In this document: one piece after another, positions 52,198 through 60,797 of the stretch
Layout of the letters: every line of letters starts with the position of its first letter
How positions within the stretch are numbered: the stretch's first letter is position 1
Assembly: GCF_049852125.1 (NCBI RefSeq)
Contig: NZ_CP187532.1
Coordinates: 2,728,001-2,792,000 of the forward strand
Direction: 5' to 3'
Length of the DNA stretch: 64,000 bases
Source of the DNA: Senimuribacter sp049852125
GTDB taxonomy: Bacteria > Bacillota > Clostridia > Peptostreptococcales > Anaerovoracaceae
Notes under the pieces: model-generated
The model's database searches: none
Told to the model about the DNA's origin: nothing
Seen by the model: the letters and a program-made list of their open reading frames with translations, nothing else
Made by a program: the position numbers and the translations under genes

Positions 52198-53111
52198 TTT
52201 TCTTCCCCTCCTTCTTGTAAAGCCTTGCCAGTCACCGCAAGAAATACATCATCCATTTTCCCCTTGGTAATTTCATAATCGGTAAAAAGAGACGGCTGCG
52301 CCACAATATAGGAAGTCGCCGCTGCCGTGTCAGGTACCGAAAGCCGGTAGCCGCCCGGCACTTTTTCATAAGGCGCGCCAAGCTGGGAAACTTCTTCCTC
52401 AGAAGCGCCGTACATCGTAATAAAGTCACCGGTATAGGCATTTTTAAGCGCCAACGGCGTTCCCTCCGCGGCAATTTTTCCACTGTCCAAAATCACCACA
52501 TAATCTGCGTCTGCCGCTTCCTCCATGTAATGGGTCGTCAAAAACACGGTCATGTTTTCTTTGCGCCGAAGCTCCCGAACCACGTCCCAGAGCAGCTTTC
52601 TGGTCTGCGGGTCAAGCCCCGTCGTCGGTTCATCCAATATCAAAATGCTCGGCTTGTGCAAAAGGGCTCTGGCGATATCGATGCGCCGCCGCTGTCCACC
52701 GGATAGCTTTCCCACCGTCCGTTTCAAAATCTTTTCAAAATCCAGCAGCTTCGCAAGCTCAGAAAGCCGCGTTTCAAAAGCTTTACCTGTGATTCCATAA
52801 AGCGCAGCCCGGCTTTTCAGATTATCCCGGACGGAAAGCGCTTTGTCCAGCACACAATTCTGAAATACCACGCCCAGTTCCTGCTTCACATGCGCCATGC
52901 TGCCGTCAATATTTCTGCCGTCGACCGTCACCGTTCCGCTGTCCCCCGCAAGCTGCCCACACAAAATAGAAATCGTCGTACTCTTGCCTGCGCCGTTTAC
53001 ACCCAGAAAGGCGAACAGTTCCCCTTCTTTCACATGAAAGCTCAGATCCTGCACCGCTTTCACTTCGCCAAAGCTTTTATGCAGATGTTCAATTTCAATG
53101 ATATACTTCAT
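52194..53111 (-). CDS. ABC transporter ATP-binding protein (DrrA-like)
   Basis: 305 residues. Walker A LGVNGAGKSTTISI, signature VGKLSGGQRRRIDIARALL, Walker B SILILDEPTTGLDP, H-loop LTTHYMEEAADAD, and a C-terminal DrrA-type extension. Overlaps the DUF3021 gene stop by 4 bases, so DUF3021-ATPase-permease are coupled. Confidence 0.9.
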   Translation of the reverse strand: MKYIIEIEHLHKSFGEVKAVQDLSFHVKEGELFAFLGVNGAGKSTTISILCGQLAGDSGTVTVDGRNIDGSMAHVKQELGVVFQNCVLDKALSVRDNLKSRAALYGITGKAFETRLSELAKLLDFEKILKRTVGKLSGGQRRRIDIARALLHKPSILILDEPTTGLDPQTRKLLWDVVRELRRKENMTVFLTTHYMEEAADADYVVILDSGKIAAEGTPLALKNAYTGDFITMYGASEEEVSQLGAPYEKVPGGYRLSVPDTAAATSYIVAQPSLFTDYEITKGKMDDVFLAVTGKALQEGGEEK

Positions 53112-53542
53112 CTCTTTTCCTCCCTTTTCTCTTTCAGTTCCGCATTGATTGCGGCAGCCACCTTTTGATCGCCCAGATAGGTCAGTCCCCGCACCAGACA
53201 GTCAATAATCAAAACCGTCACAAAGAAGAATACCGCGCCTAAGACCCCCTCATACATATGAATCAGGTATCCCGCTGTCATCAGCACAACTTCCAACAAA
53301 ACGGTGTGCACCACCGTTCGCTGCCGCCACTGCTTTTGGGTCAGTTCCTCCCGCGCGTAGTATACCGCGCCCGGTAACACCGCGAAGACAGAAAAAATTC
53401 CCGCCTGCCACAGATAAGAAATTTCCAGCGTTGTAACCGGCGGCTGGTTAAACCCGCAGAAAAACAAAGTTGCCGCCATGGTACAGGTGTAACAGATAAA
53501 AAACTGCAGCACTATCATGCGCATCAATTCACGTATATTCAT
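53108..53542 (-). CDS. DUF3021 membrane protein
   Basis: 144-residue protein with four transmembrane helices (LQFFICYTCTMAATLFFCGF, IFSVFAVLPGAVYYA, VLLEVVLMTAGYLIHM, AVFFFVTVLIIDCLV). In Firmicutes DUF3021 proteins usually follow a LytTR regulator and act as its membrane inhibitor. This order is kept here, 12 bp after the regulator. Confidence 0.85.
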   Translation of the reverse strand: MNIRELMRMIVLQFFICYTCTMAATLFFCGFNQPPVTTLEISYLWQAGIFSVFAVLPGAVYYAREELTQKQWRQRTVVHTVLLEVVLMTAGYLIHMYEGVLGAVFFFVTVLIIDCLVRGLTYLGDQKVAAAINAELKEKREEKR

Positions 53543-53554
53543 ACTCTCCGCCTC

Positions 53555-53992
53555 CTATAATCCCATTTTCTTCTTTAGTACATTTACATACTGTCTTGAC
53601 ACGACCACTTTCTCTCCGTTCAAGAGCACCGTTTCAAATCTGCCCGAAAAAGAGGGGGAAATAAAGTCAATTTTATCGGCGTTGAGCACCATGGATTTGG
53701 AAGCCCGAAAGAAACCGGTGTCCTGACAGAGCTGCTCAAACTCGTACAGCTTCATTCTGCTTTCATAGACGCAGTCCTCACAGTAGAAAAAGGATTTTCC
53801 GTCCACCACTTCAAAGTAGTACACATCATCAAAAGCAAGGCGATGAATTTCTCCATTCCGATATGCCGTAAGACCCGCCTGCATAGTTTCCATCTGCCGA
53901 ACCCGCTTCGCCAGCTCTCCGCTGATGGAATGACATCTGAGAATCAGTTCTTCCTCATCATCCTTGCTGATTTCTTCAATGATAACTCGCAC
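53555..53992 (-). CDS. LytTR-domain transcriptional regulator
   Basis: 145 residues consisting of a short N-terminal helical part and a LytTR DNA-binding domain (DDVYYFEVVDGKSFFYCED, GFFRASKSMVLNADKID, GEKVVVSRQYVNVLKKK). The GTG at 53992 has GGAGG 7 nt upstream; the longer in-frame ATG start has none. It has no receiver domain. It heads a four-gene operon and probably binds the direct repeats just upstream. Confidence 0.88.
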   Translation of the reverse strand: MRVIIEEISKDDEEELILRCHSISGELAKRVRQMETMQAGLTAYRNGEIHRLAFDDVYYFEVVDGKSFFYCEDCVYESRMKLYEFEQLCQDTGFFRASKSMVLNADKIDFISPSFSGRFETVLLNGEKVVVSRQYVNVLKKKMGL

Positions 53993-54055
53993 ATTTCCAC
54001 CTCCCTTATGTTTTATCTTACCATGCCGGGCTTTACAAGTAAATCCTCTGCCCAC

Positions 54056-54086
54056 TAAGTGGTAAAAAAGTGCGCGTAAGTGGTAA
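54056..54086 (-). promoter_or_regulatory. LytTR-type direct-repeat operator
   Basis: TAAGTGGTAA at 54056-54065 and 54077-54086, a direct repeat with a 21-bp period (one face of the helix two turns apart), the geometry LytTR regulators use. It lies 64 bp before the regulator start, consistent with autoregulation. Confidence 0.7.
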
Positions 54087-54135
54087 TTCGCTCATTAAAA
54101 TGCCGTCCATAGAGAAAGATTCGCTCATTAAAATG
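54086..54135. repeat. 17-bp direct repeat next to the LytTR site
   Basis: ATTCGCTCATTAAAATG occurs exactly at 54086-54102 and 54119-54135, a 33-bp period (about three helical turns). Possible second operator for either flanking transcription unit. The whole gap 53993-54315 has no gene. Confidence 0.7.
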
Positions 54136-54191
54136 TAAAATTTGCGAAAAATATCCTCATGAAAGTGTTGTTCCAACCACACAGTTCTCTC

Positions 54192-54288
54192 AAAAGTTTC
54201 AGTATTTATCGTATAAAACTTTACTTTTTAAAAAGTTTCATACTTACAAGTCCGAAACTATTGACCTTTTGAAAATTTTAAGTATAAT
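54192..54288 (+). promoter_or_regulatory. Promoter with repeats before the DUF4143 ATPase
   Basis: TTGACC (54261-54266), 16-nt spacer, TATAAT (54283-54288). Upstream, AAAAGTTTCA is repeated exactly at 54192-54201 and 54231-54240, suggesting an activator or repressor site. Confidence 0.65.
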
Positions 54289-54315
54289 ATAAAGAAGAAA
54301 ACTAGGAGGTATGTC

Positions 54316-55545
54316 ATGGCTGAACTTATTAATCGTCCTGCGTATTTAAATCAACTTATTCAGCATAGGGATGTAGATCTGGTCAAAATTGTCACCGGTA
54401 TTCGCAGATGCGGTAAGTCATCTTTACTGGATTTGTTTCATCAATATTTATCCGATAGCGGCGTGGCTGACAGCAATATTATTCATATGAACTTAGAGTC
54501 TCTTCGCTATCGTAATCTTACTGACTATCTCGCCTTCTATGACTATATCAGCAAGCTGCTTCCGAAAAACGGAAAAACCTATCTGATATTTGACGAACTG
54601 CAGGTCGTGGAGCATTGGGAAAAAGCGATCGAGTCTTTTCGTCTCGACTTTGATGTAGATATCTATATCACCGGTTCTAACGCCTACCTGCTTTCCACAG
54701 AATTTTCTACGCTGCTTTCCGGCAGATATGTAGAAATCTCCATGCTGCCGCTGTCGTTTAAGGAGTTTTTGGATTTTTATGAATTTGGTCCATCGGTCAC
54801 GATAGAAGAAAAATTTCAAAGATACCTGCAGTTCGGCGGAATGCCAGTTCTACGGGAATATCAATTTAACGAAACAAGAATCAACCAGGCGCTCGAAGGC
54901 ATTTATTCTACAGTCGTACTGCGTGATATTCTCCAGCGCAACAATCAGGCAGATCAGGGAATACTTCAAAAAATCGTGCTGTTCCTTTGCTCCAATATCG
55001 GCAGTATCACTTCGCCCAACAGCATCGGTAACGTCCTGTCCAATGAAGGCAATATACAGACCGGCAAAAAGAAAAATCTCGCAGGCAAGACGGTAGATAA
55101 ATACATTTCCATGCTGCACAGCGCGTTTATCTTTTACTCCGTTGGAAGATATGATGTAAAAGGCAAACAGCTTCTAAAAACGTTGGGCAAAAACTATATC
55201 ATTGATATGGGTTTCCACAATATGCTGCTTGGCTACCGCGATACAGATCGAGGACACATTATCGAAAACATCGTATTTTTAGAACTGATTCGCCGCGACT
55301 ATCGTGTATATATCGGCAAAGTTGGAGAAACGGAAGTCGATTTTATCGCCGAAAAGCCAAACGACAAATTATATATCCAAGTAACGGAAAGTATGCAGTC
55401 ACCGGAAACTCGTGAACGGGAACTCAGACCACTGCGCATGATTCCTGACAACTACGAAAAAATCATATTATCCATGGATAGAAGCTATATCAATTCCTAT
55501 GACGGTATCAAGTCCCTGTACCTGATCGATTGGCTGCTATCCTGA
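54316..55545 (+). CDS. AAA ATPase with DUF4143 domain
   Basis: 409 residues: AAA_14 ATPase with Walker A VTGIRRCGKSSLLDLF, Walker B KTYLIFDELQVV and sensor DIYITGSNAYLLS, then a C-terminal DUF4143 domain with a restriction-endonuclease-like core (VFLELIRRDYRVYIGKVGET EVDF region, given here in parts). Widespread single genes of this type are linked to selfish or defence roles by inference only; no partner gene is present. Followed by a good terminator. Confidence 0.88.
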   Translation: MAELINRPAYLNQLIQHRDVDLVKIVTGIRRCGKSSLLDLFHQYLSDSGVADSNIIHMNLESLRYRNLTDYLAFYDYISKLLPKNGKTYLIFDELQVVEHWEKAIESFRLDFDVDIYITGSNAYLLSTEFSTLLSGRYVEISMLPLSFKEFLDFYEFGPSVTIEEKFQRYLQFGGMPVLREYQFNETRINQALEGIYSTVVLRDILQRNNQADQGILQKIVLFLCSNIGSITSPNSIGNVLSNEGNIQTGKKKNLAGKTVDKYISMLHSAFIFYSVGRYDVKGKQLLKTLGKNYIIDMGFHNMLLGYRDTDRGHIIENIVFLELIRRDYRVYIGKVGETEVDFIAEKPNDKLYIQVTESMQSPETRERELRPLRMIPDNYEKIILSMDRSYINSYDGIKSLYLIDWLLS

Positions 55546-55562
55546 ATCCGAACAAAATAAGA

Positions 55563-55605
55563 ACCCCTATGAGCAGCAAGCACTACTGCTTATAGGGGCT
55601 TTTTC
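55563..55605 (+). terminator. Terminator of the ATPase gene
   Basis: ACCCCTATGAGCAG pairs with CTGCTTATAGGGGCT (a small bulge) followed by five Ts. Confidence 0.85.
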
Positions 55606-55666
55606 ATTTCACTACACTACTTCTGCACGTTGGCAAACTCCGTTGTCAGTGCGGGCAGTCATTTTC

Positions 55667-56330
55667 TCACAGCGTATTATCTTTTGCTGTCTGCTGCGCT
55701 TCTCTCGCCAAAAGCTGTGCCCTGATTTCATCACCTTTTTGCCTTGTAATCGGAAACATAAGTATCGGAAGCAGCGCGATACAGAGTCCCGCCATCAAAT
55801 AAATGCCGTTGATTCTGATAATTCCTTCCAGGTGGTAAAATCCACACATTCCGGAATCCAGGCAAAGACAGCAGATCCAAAAAAGGAGGTTCCGATTCGA
55901 GAAATGAGAATCAGCACTACTGCTGTATTGACCGTAATGTCCTGCCCAAGCACCGCAATCATCAAGGGTTTCATCATACTGATGACAAACCCGCCGATCA
56001 GCATATACTTTTTATCCACCTTCTGCAGGATAAACGGCAGAAGAAACGGACAGAGAATGCCAATGGGCAAGCTGAATGACGAAATTCGCTGCAAAATATT
56101 CACATCGTCCAGTACACAGCGATAATAATGCATGGAACATACCCCGCCAAGGGTCTGGGTAAAGGCCGTGAATGCCGCCGCCAGCGCGAAGCAGACCTGC
56201 GGGATACCAACTACATCATGGCGCCCCACAAGCCTTGCCATAAACATGTGAAATGGGTCATCCGCGCAAATGCAGGAAGCACCATTGCTGTTCAGGCTGA
56301 CTCTGCGCGAGGCGGCAGCTGCAGGGAAGA
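55667..56330 (-). pseudogene. Decayed GPH/MelB-type sugar transporter fragment
   Basis: Two minus-strand pieces in different frames: 55795-56247 ends with SFFGSAVFAWIPECVDFTTW then loses homology, and 55667-55849 continues with EGIIRINGIYLMAGLCIALL to a charged C-terminus, the usual last helices of GPH-family MFS symporters. Only the C-terminal half is left; upstream of 56247 the frame stays open to about 56330 without family similarity. A frameshift plus a 5' deletion make it non-functional. It borders the phage module. Confidence 0.75.
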
Positions 56331-56365
56331 AATCACACTCTTATAATACGTCTACTTTTATACCT

Positions 56366-56412
56366 AAAAAACCGAGCAAAGCAAGATACAGCTTGCCTTA
56401 CTCGGTTTTTTC
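56366..56412. terminator. Terminator at the end of the phage module
   Basis: AAAAAACCGAG/CTCGGTTTTTT with an inner GCAAG/CTTGC stem, flanked by A- and T-runs, 7 bp past the amidase stop; works in both directions. Confidence 0.8.
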
Positions 56413-56418
56413 ATGCTC

Positions 56419-56991
56419 TCATCTATATTTTTCCCAATACCTGATCAGCGCCCTTGCAGTTGCCTTTCCGTAGCTTTGCAGTTCCTTCTTCGTGTCAAAG
56501 CCTTTCCGATCAGTCTTGTTATCTACAAATCCGTATTCCACCAGAACCGGCACGCCTACGCCCTTCAAAAAGTACAGGTCTTTGGTGTACTTGACGCCTC
56601 TGGTATTTTGACCAGCCCTTTTCAGCTCGGCAATGATCAAATTTGCCAGCGTCTTTCCTAACCGGCTCTTTGTAACCACGCCCTTCCATACCCACACTTC
56701 ATCGCCATCGCCGCCTCCAGCGTTAAAGTGCGCGTCAATCGCCACAACTCTATATCCCTTTGCCTTATACCTTGCCATATCTGCAACGTGGGCCGCCAGA
56801 GACATGCCGCTGCAGTCCTTTTCCGGGTATGCCACTTTGTATGTACGTCCTTTATGTGCCAGCAATTCCTTGTAACAGGCGTCCATAACGGCCCTTGCCA
56901 TATCCGCCTCTACAAACTTTCCGCTAACCGCGCCCGGATCGCCGCCTCCGTGACCTGCTGATAAGTAAAATAAAATCGGTTTCTTAGCCAT
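56419..56991 (-). CDS. Phage endolysin, N-acetylmuramoyl-L-alanine amidase
   Basis: 190-residue Amidase_3 domain protein. Zinc/catalytic residues lie in LSAGHGGGDPGAVS (His), EADMARAVMDACYKE (Glu), IDAHFNAGGGDG (His) and VLVEYGFVDNKTD (Glu). No signal peptide, so export would rely on the adjacent holin. ATG 56991 has GGAGG 6 nt upstream and starts 1 bp after the holin stop; the longer in-frame start lies inside the holin gene. Confidence 0.9.
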   Translation of the reverse strand: MAKKPILFYLSAGHGGGDPGAVSGKFVEADMARAVMDACYKELLAHKGRTYKVAYPEKDCSGMSLAAHVADMARYKAKGYRVVAIDAHFNAGGGDGDEVWVWKGVVTKSRLGKTLANLIIAELKRAGQNTRGVKYTKDLYFLKGVGVPVLVEYGFVDNKTDRKGFDTKKELQSYGKATARALIRYWEKYR

Positions 56992-56992
56992 A

Positions 56993-57190
56993 CTACGCCT
57001 CCTTTTCCACCTCAGGCAGTCCTGATACGCTGGTAAGCAAGGATAATACCCCGGCCAGTACCGACGCGCTGGCAACTACCTGCCAACTCACGTCTTCCAG
57101 TACCGCGCTTGTCCCAATCATAGCGATGGCTGCCTGCGCCATCGTTTTTACTGCTCTTACTGCAGCTGCCTTAAACCATTTCTTACTCAT
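56993..57190 (-). CDS. Phage holin
   Basis: 65 residues with two hydrophobic segments (AAIAMIGTSAVL and VVASASVLAGVLSLLTSVSG) and a basic N-terminus. The pattern matches small Firmicutes phage holins; it lies between the XhlA/BhlA-like gene and the amidase. Confidence 0.8.
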   Translation of the reverse strand: MSKKWFKAAAVRAVKTMAQAAIAMIGTSAVLEDVSWQVVASASVLAGVLSLLTSVSGLPEVEKEA

Positions 57191-57425
57191 TTTCTTCTAC
57201 CTCCTTAAGTTCTTCCCGGATTTCGTCAATCCGTTTCCATGCTGTGTTAAGTGAACCTTCCACGACTGTCATGCGCTCAATCAAGTTATTATGCTTATTT
57301 ACCTTGTCTTCAAGCTGCGCCAGCCGGTATGTAACCAGAGCCGTTGTCTTATTATTAGCGAAATAACTTCCAAATACCGTCCCGGCAAAGGCGATTCCCG
57401 CCACAATGATTGATGATATGTCCAT
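57183..57425 (-). CDS. XhlA/BhlA-like phage lysis accessory protein
   Basis: 80 residues: one N-terminal membrane helix (IIVAGIAFAGTVFGSYFA) and a C-terminal coiled coil (YRLAQLEDKVNKHNNLIERM). ATG 57425 has AGGAGG about 5 nt upstream. Overlaps the holin gene by 8 bases. Probable holin partner. Confidence 0.72.
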   Translation of the reverse strand: MDISSIIVAGIAFAGTVFGSYFANNKTTALVTYRLAQLEDKVNKHNNLIERMTVVEGSLNTAWKRIDEIREELKEVEENE

Positions 57426-57433
57426 AGTTCCTC

Positions 57434-57841
57434 CTATTCTAATTGTTGCCACAGGTTCTCAGTTCCTACTGCGCCCGGCTCCCAGATATTATTATCTACC
57501 AGCGATTCCCATGCCTTGTCGAGATGTGTCACTTTGTCACCTTTTGCATATCCGTTTGTGCTTTCCGGGTGCTCCCACGCTGGGATAACGTCCGGATCTG
57601 GGATGAGTACCTTTGCCCAAAGGCTCGGACTGTCTGGTGGCATCCAGGTGTCCTGCGTGTCATGACCCTGTAGACACCGATACAGTACGCCATCGTATGT
57701 AAGCCTGTCCCCAGGTTTTACGTGGATGTCCGACCGCCACACTGGATACCAGTCTGCGTGCTGTAATGCAACCTCATCGGATGCGGTTGGCAAAGTACCT
57801 TTGATTAGTCCTACTATTTCTTTTTGTCTATCAGTCAACAT
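57434..57841 (-). CDS. Phage tail-associated carbohydrate-binding protein
   Basis: 135 residues. The C-terminal part YAKGDKVTHLDKAWESLVDN then NIWEPG has the CBM5/12 (chitin-binding type 3) pattern, and an N-terminal half HADWYPVWRSDIHVKPGDRL repeats it in degenerate form. Such proteins decorate tail tips and bind cell surface glycans. Confidence 0.7.
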   Translation of the reverse strand: MLTDRQKEIVGLIKGTLPTASDEVALQHADWYPVWRSDIHVKPGDRLTYDGVLYRCLQGHDTQDTWMPPDSPSLWAKVLIPDPDVIPAWEHPESTNGYAKGDKVTHLDKAWESLVDNNIWEPGAVGTENLWQQLE

Positions 57842-58148
57842 TTGCTACCTCCTGTCTGATCTCATCGATCACCCGATCTTTAATTACCCGATACTGTTCA
57901 TCTGTTAAGTTATATGGGTTATCTGTTGGTTCTTTCCAGTCCGGATTTTCATAAAACCCAGATTCTGCGGTATAACAAAACTTAATTTCCGCGATTCCTT
58001 GTGGCATAGATTCAATTTCATGTACTGCAACCTGCTCTGGGACAAAACTGATATCTTCATTAACAAGCCACGGGTATCCATTAGACTTGTATTCCAACAT
58101 TCTGCCGTATGCTATCACTACATTATTTGCATTCGTTATTACAAACAT
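57831..58148 (-). CDS. Phage tail-region protein of unknown function
   Basis: 105 residues; SKMFVITNANNVVIAYG-like start is common in small proteins following tail fibres, and ITDEQYRVIKDRV-like motifs occur at the C-terminus. ATG 58148 has GGAG 8 nt upstream. Overlaps the next gene by 11 bases. Confidence 0.55.
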   Translation of the reverse strand: MFVITNANNVVIAYGRMLEYKSNGYPWLVNEDISFVPEQVAVHEIESMPQGIAEIKFCYTAESGFYENPDWKEPTDNPYNLTDEQYRVIKDRVIDEIRQEVANVD

Positions 58149-58153
58149 CTTAC

Positions 58154-59425
58154 TCACTCCTTAATAAATACTTGACCAACTTGACCTTGTCCAACACCAT
58201 CCTTGGTTATACCGATAGGGATCAGACTATCACAGCTTTCCTTCACTTCAAACTTTAACACCCCGAAAAAGTAGTCACTCCCGAAAGGATGTCCTATAAA
58301 GGTATCCTCCGATAATTTTATGAACCCATTAGAGAAACGTTCATATTTCAGAGCTAATTGTTTTTTCGCTATAGGTAGTATTCCGTTTTTGCTCATCAGA
58401 TAAATTTTCAAGATTGCTTCTGCGTCAGAACTAAGATCCGTTCGATCAAATCCTATAAAAATTCTGCCCAAAAGTGGTGTACATCCCGCTGTAGTTTCTT
58501 GCATATCACTTAACATCCTCAGCGTTAATGTATAATCCGCGCCAATATCCACAGCATAATGCTTTGCTCCAATAACATTACGGTTAATGATTAAAACCGT
58601 AGTCCCGTCCACATTAATATCTAAACCCGATACCTGCAAAGTAGCTGAAATTACTAAAGTTTCGTAGTCGGACCACGCTTTTAATACCGGGTTATACTTT
58701 GCTACGAAAGCTTTTGTAAATTTCAAATCGTTCTGAGAATATTTGACGAGGAATGTGTAATCATCAATCCTTGTTGCATTAATATCAGGAGATTTCCCGT
58801 TGAGCGCACTATCCAATTTTAAGTCGTGCGTTGTTTCCAGCGATATTACATCATTATCTATGTTATAGACGGCGGCTTTGAAAGTATTGATCGCAACATC
58901 AACATACATGCGGCAAAATCTTCTTTCATCCAGTTGTATCACAATTGCATTCGAATAATGCTGCATGGCACACTGGCTTTTCAGTGATACCGTAACGCCA
59001 TCATCTTCAATTCCCAATAGTCCGAATTGTTCGCTAGTGGAATTACCTATAAGCCCCTGATACAGATATCGTTTATCTGACATACCGAACCTTATTCCGG
59101 GAATAGCGTTTTGTGAATTTGCATTCAGTTGAAGTTTTGTGCCTCCTGTAATAGCTCCGTTATCTGCTACAGTGCATACCTGGGCATAGCATGTGATATT
59201 GTTATAACCGTGTCCAGCGTGGATAAAATGATTGTCATCAATCCTGCAAGGCATACTTTGTATGTGGTAGGGGATGAAGTATCCTTGATCTTTTGCACTT
59301 ATCAAACTAATTTTTGCCCCTACCAAGGTGTTTTTCTCGATGTCCTCAGCTGCTTTCAAGCTGATTGACACTGCATTTCCAATTTTGATACCTCCGCCGC
59401 CACCTGAATTAACTACTAAACTCAT
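58154..59425 (-). CDS. Putative phage tail fibre / receptor-binding protein
   Basis: 423 residues beginning MSLVVNSGGGGGIKIG and continuing as a beta-rich, low-charge protein (KNTLVGAKISLI, LDINVDGTTVLIINRNVIG). No family is recognised. Position directly after the DUF3751-like fibre gene and size suggest the distal fibre or receptor-binding protein. Confidence 0.5.
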   Translation of the reverse strand: MSLVVNSGGGGGIKIGNAVSISLKAAEDIEKNTLVGAKISLISAKDQGYFIPYHIQSMPCRIDDNHFIHAGHGYNNITCYAQVCTVADNGAITGGTKLQLNANSQNAIPGIRFGMSDKRYLYQGLIGNSTSEQFGLLGIEDDGVTVSLKSQCAMQHYSNAIVIQLDERRFCRMYVDVAINTFKAAVYNIDNDVISLETTHDLKLDSALNGKSPDINATRIDDYTFLVKYSQNDLKFTKAFVAKYNPVLKAWSDYETLVISATLQVSGLDINVDGTTVLIINRNVIGAKHYAVDIGADYTLTLRMLSDMQETTAGCTPLLGRIFIGFDRTDLSSDAEAILKIYLMSKNGILPIAKKQLALKYERFSNGFIKLSEDTFIGHPFGSDYFFGVLKFEVKESCDSLIPIGITKDGVGQGQVGQVFIKE

Positions 59426-60207
59426 TTTCTCACCACCTTTAAAATCACCGGGATATCAATCGCTGGAACATCCCCCCTGCATTTTGCAGCATTAGATCCA
59501 AATACAGATTCTATCTGCGCGTTATTATATGCTTCGGCTTGCTCATCTGTTGCGGATGAGTTCAGCCACATTTCGACATCATACTCATCCGACGGATATT
59601 CTTCCTCAAAACTATAAATTTTATCTGCCTGATTCCACGCCTCAGCGGCAAGCGCCGTCACCTCCGTCACTGGCTTTGAAGCTTTGCCTGCCAAAGCTTC
59701 CTGCATCTGCGCGGTTTTTACATATCTGCGATCCGCCGTGCTTTCCGTCAAAAGACCCGTCTGCGGCACTTCCACTGTTATACTGGCAGCGTCCGATACC
59801 TTCAGACAAAGATTCCACTGTACAGAAAACGCAGGCTGCACCGTCTCTGCCGGAATTTCTTCCCCTTCCTCGCCAGACACCTGGCTCACCATATAGAGAA
59901 TCTCGCCCAAATCAGGATCCTGCGCATAAATCCCAAGCATCTGCATTTTATATGACTGTGCAAGTCCCTCGTTGGACAGCAAAACCGGCAGCGTTACCTG
60001 TGTTGCACTCTCATCCGTCAGCCTGTCAGAAATCATCAGCTTCTGCTTCGGCGCCGGCAGTTCTGTCAATGACGGCAAAAGCACCGGATTCACCCGCTCC
60101 GCGCCGGACATCGCCTTTGTAATCAAAAGCATCGTTTCACCGCCCAACAGCTTAGCGTCCAACGCTTTCCCCTGTTCCGTTCTGCAAAAATTAACCCATG
60201 TCGCCAT
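59422..60207 (-). CDS. Phage tail fibre protein (DUF3751-like)
   Basis: 261 residues. N-terminal ~150 residues resemble the tail-collar fibre N-terminal domain (KAMSGAERVNPVLLPSLTEL, QMLGIYAQDPDLGEILYMVS) that attaches fibres to the baseplate. GGAGG lies before the ATG inside the previous gene's 3' end. Confidence 0.75.
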   Translation of the reverse strand: MATWVNFCRTEQGKALDAKLLGGETMLLITKAMSGAERVNPVLLPSLTELPAPKQKLMISDRLTDESATQVTLPVLLSNEGLAQSYKMQMLGIYAQDPDLGEILYMVSQVSGEEGEEIPAETVQPAFSVQWNLCLKVSDAASITVEVPQTGLLTESTADRRYVKTAQMQEALAGKASKPVTEVTALAAEAWNQADKIYSFEEEYPSDEYDVEMWLNSSATDEQAEAYNNAQIESVFGSNAAKCRGDVPAIDIPVILKVVRK

Positions 60208-60789
60208 TTATGCCACCTCCTTTACTTCATAAATTTTTAATATACCGGCAGCTGCTGCCTGATACTGCATCGCGCTCGCATCATAAAAAATAGAAGAAAT
60301 AATCTGGTATATCAAATGAGACGGTTTCAGCTTGTTCAGCTCCCGCCGCACAGCCTTCATAATCTCCGGCGGAATATAGCCTTTGCATACTACCGTAAAC
60401 TTGTTCTTCCCCGTATTTTCTTCAATCCTCGTCGCAACACCTGTCAGATTTGTAATGATAGCTTCTATCTTAGCAGGCGGCATCGGCGCCCTCGTTCTGC
60501 GCCTGTTTATAATTTGATTCCGCCGCTGCGAAAGAGACAGCTTTTCACCCGATGGAATCCCATACCGTTCTTCCCAGAGCGGCAGCGTCCAGGTCGCAGA
60601 CTGCGGCATCACCTGCTGTGCAAACTCCTCCGCCCACTGCTGCATTCTCTCAATGCTCTCGCCCGTCTCCTCCAAAAGCCACAAAAACACATAAGCGTCG
60701 CTGTATACTGGAGGAAACCAGCCGAGAATTTCCCGCGCTTTCTCGCTTTTTAAAATTTCCTCAATCTGTTCACTGCTGTAATACTCCAT
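60208..60789 (-). CDS. YmfQ/DUF2313-family phage tail protein
   Basis: 193 residues. WTLPLWEERYGIPSGEKLSL and QRRNQIINRRRTRAPMPPAK are typical of the YmfQ (DUF2313) baseplate-associated family of Mu- and PBSX-like phages, downstream of a baseplate J gene. Confidence 0.82.
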   Translation of the reverse strand: MEYYSSEQIEEILKSEKAREILGWFPPVYSDAYVFLWLLEETGESIERMQQWAEEFAQQVMPQSATWTLPLWEERYGIPSGEKLSLSQRRNQIINRRRTRAPMPPAKIEAIITNLTGVATRIEENTGKNKFTVVCKGYIPPEIMKAVRRELNKLKPSHLIYQIISSIFYDASAMQYQAAAAGILKIYEVKEVA

Positions 60790-60797
60790 CTTGCCAC

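Noticed and set aside
56230..56366. tRNA-derived attachment site at the phage module edge
   Set aside because: No tRNA-like cloverleaf or duplicated segment could be seen; the far end is outside the window.
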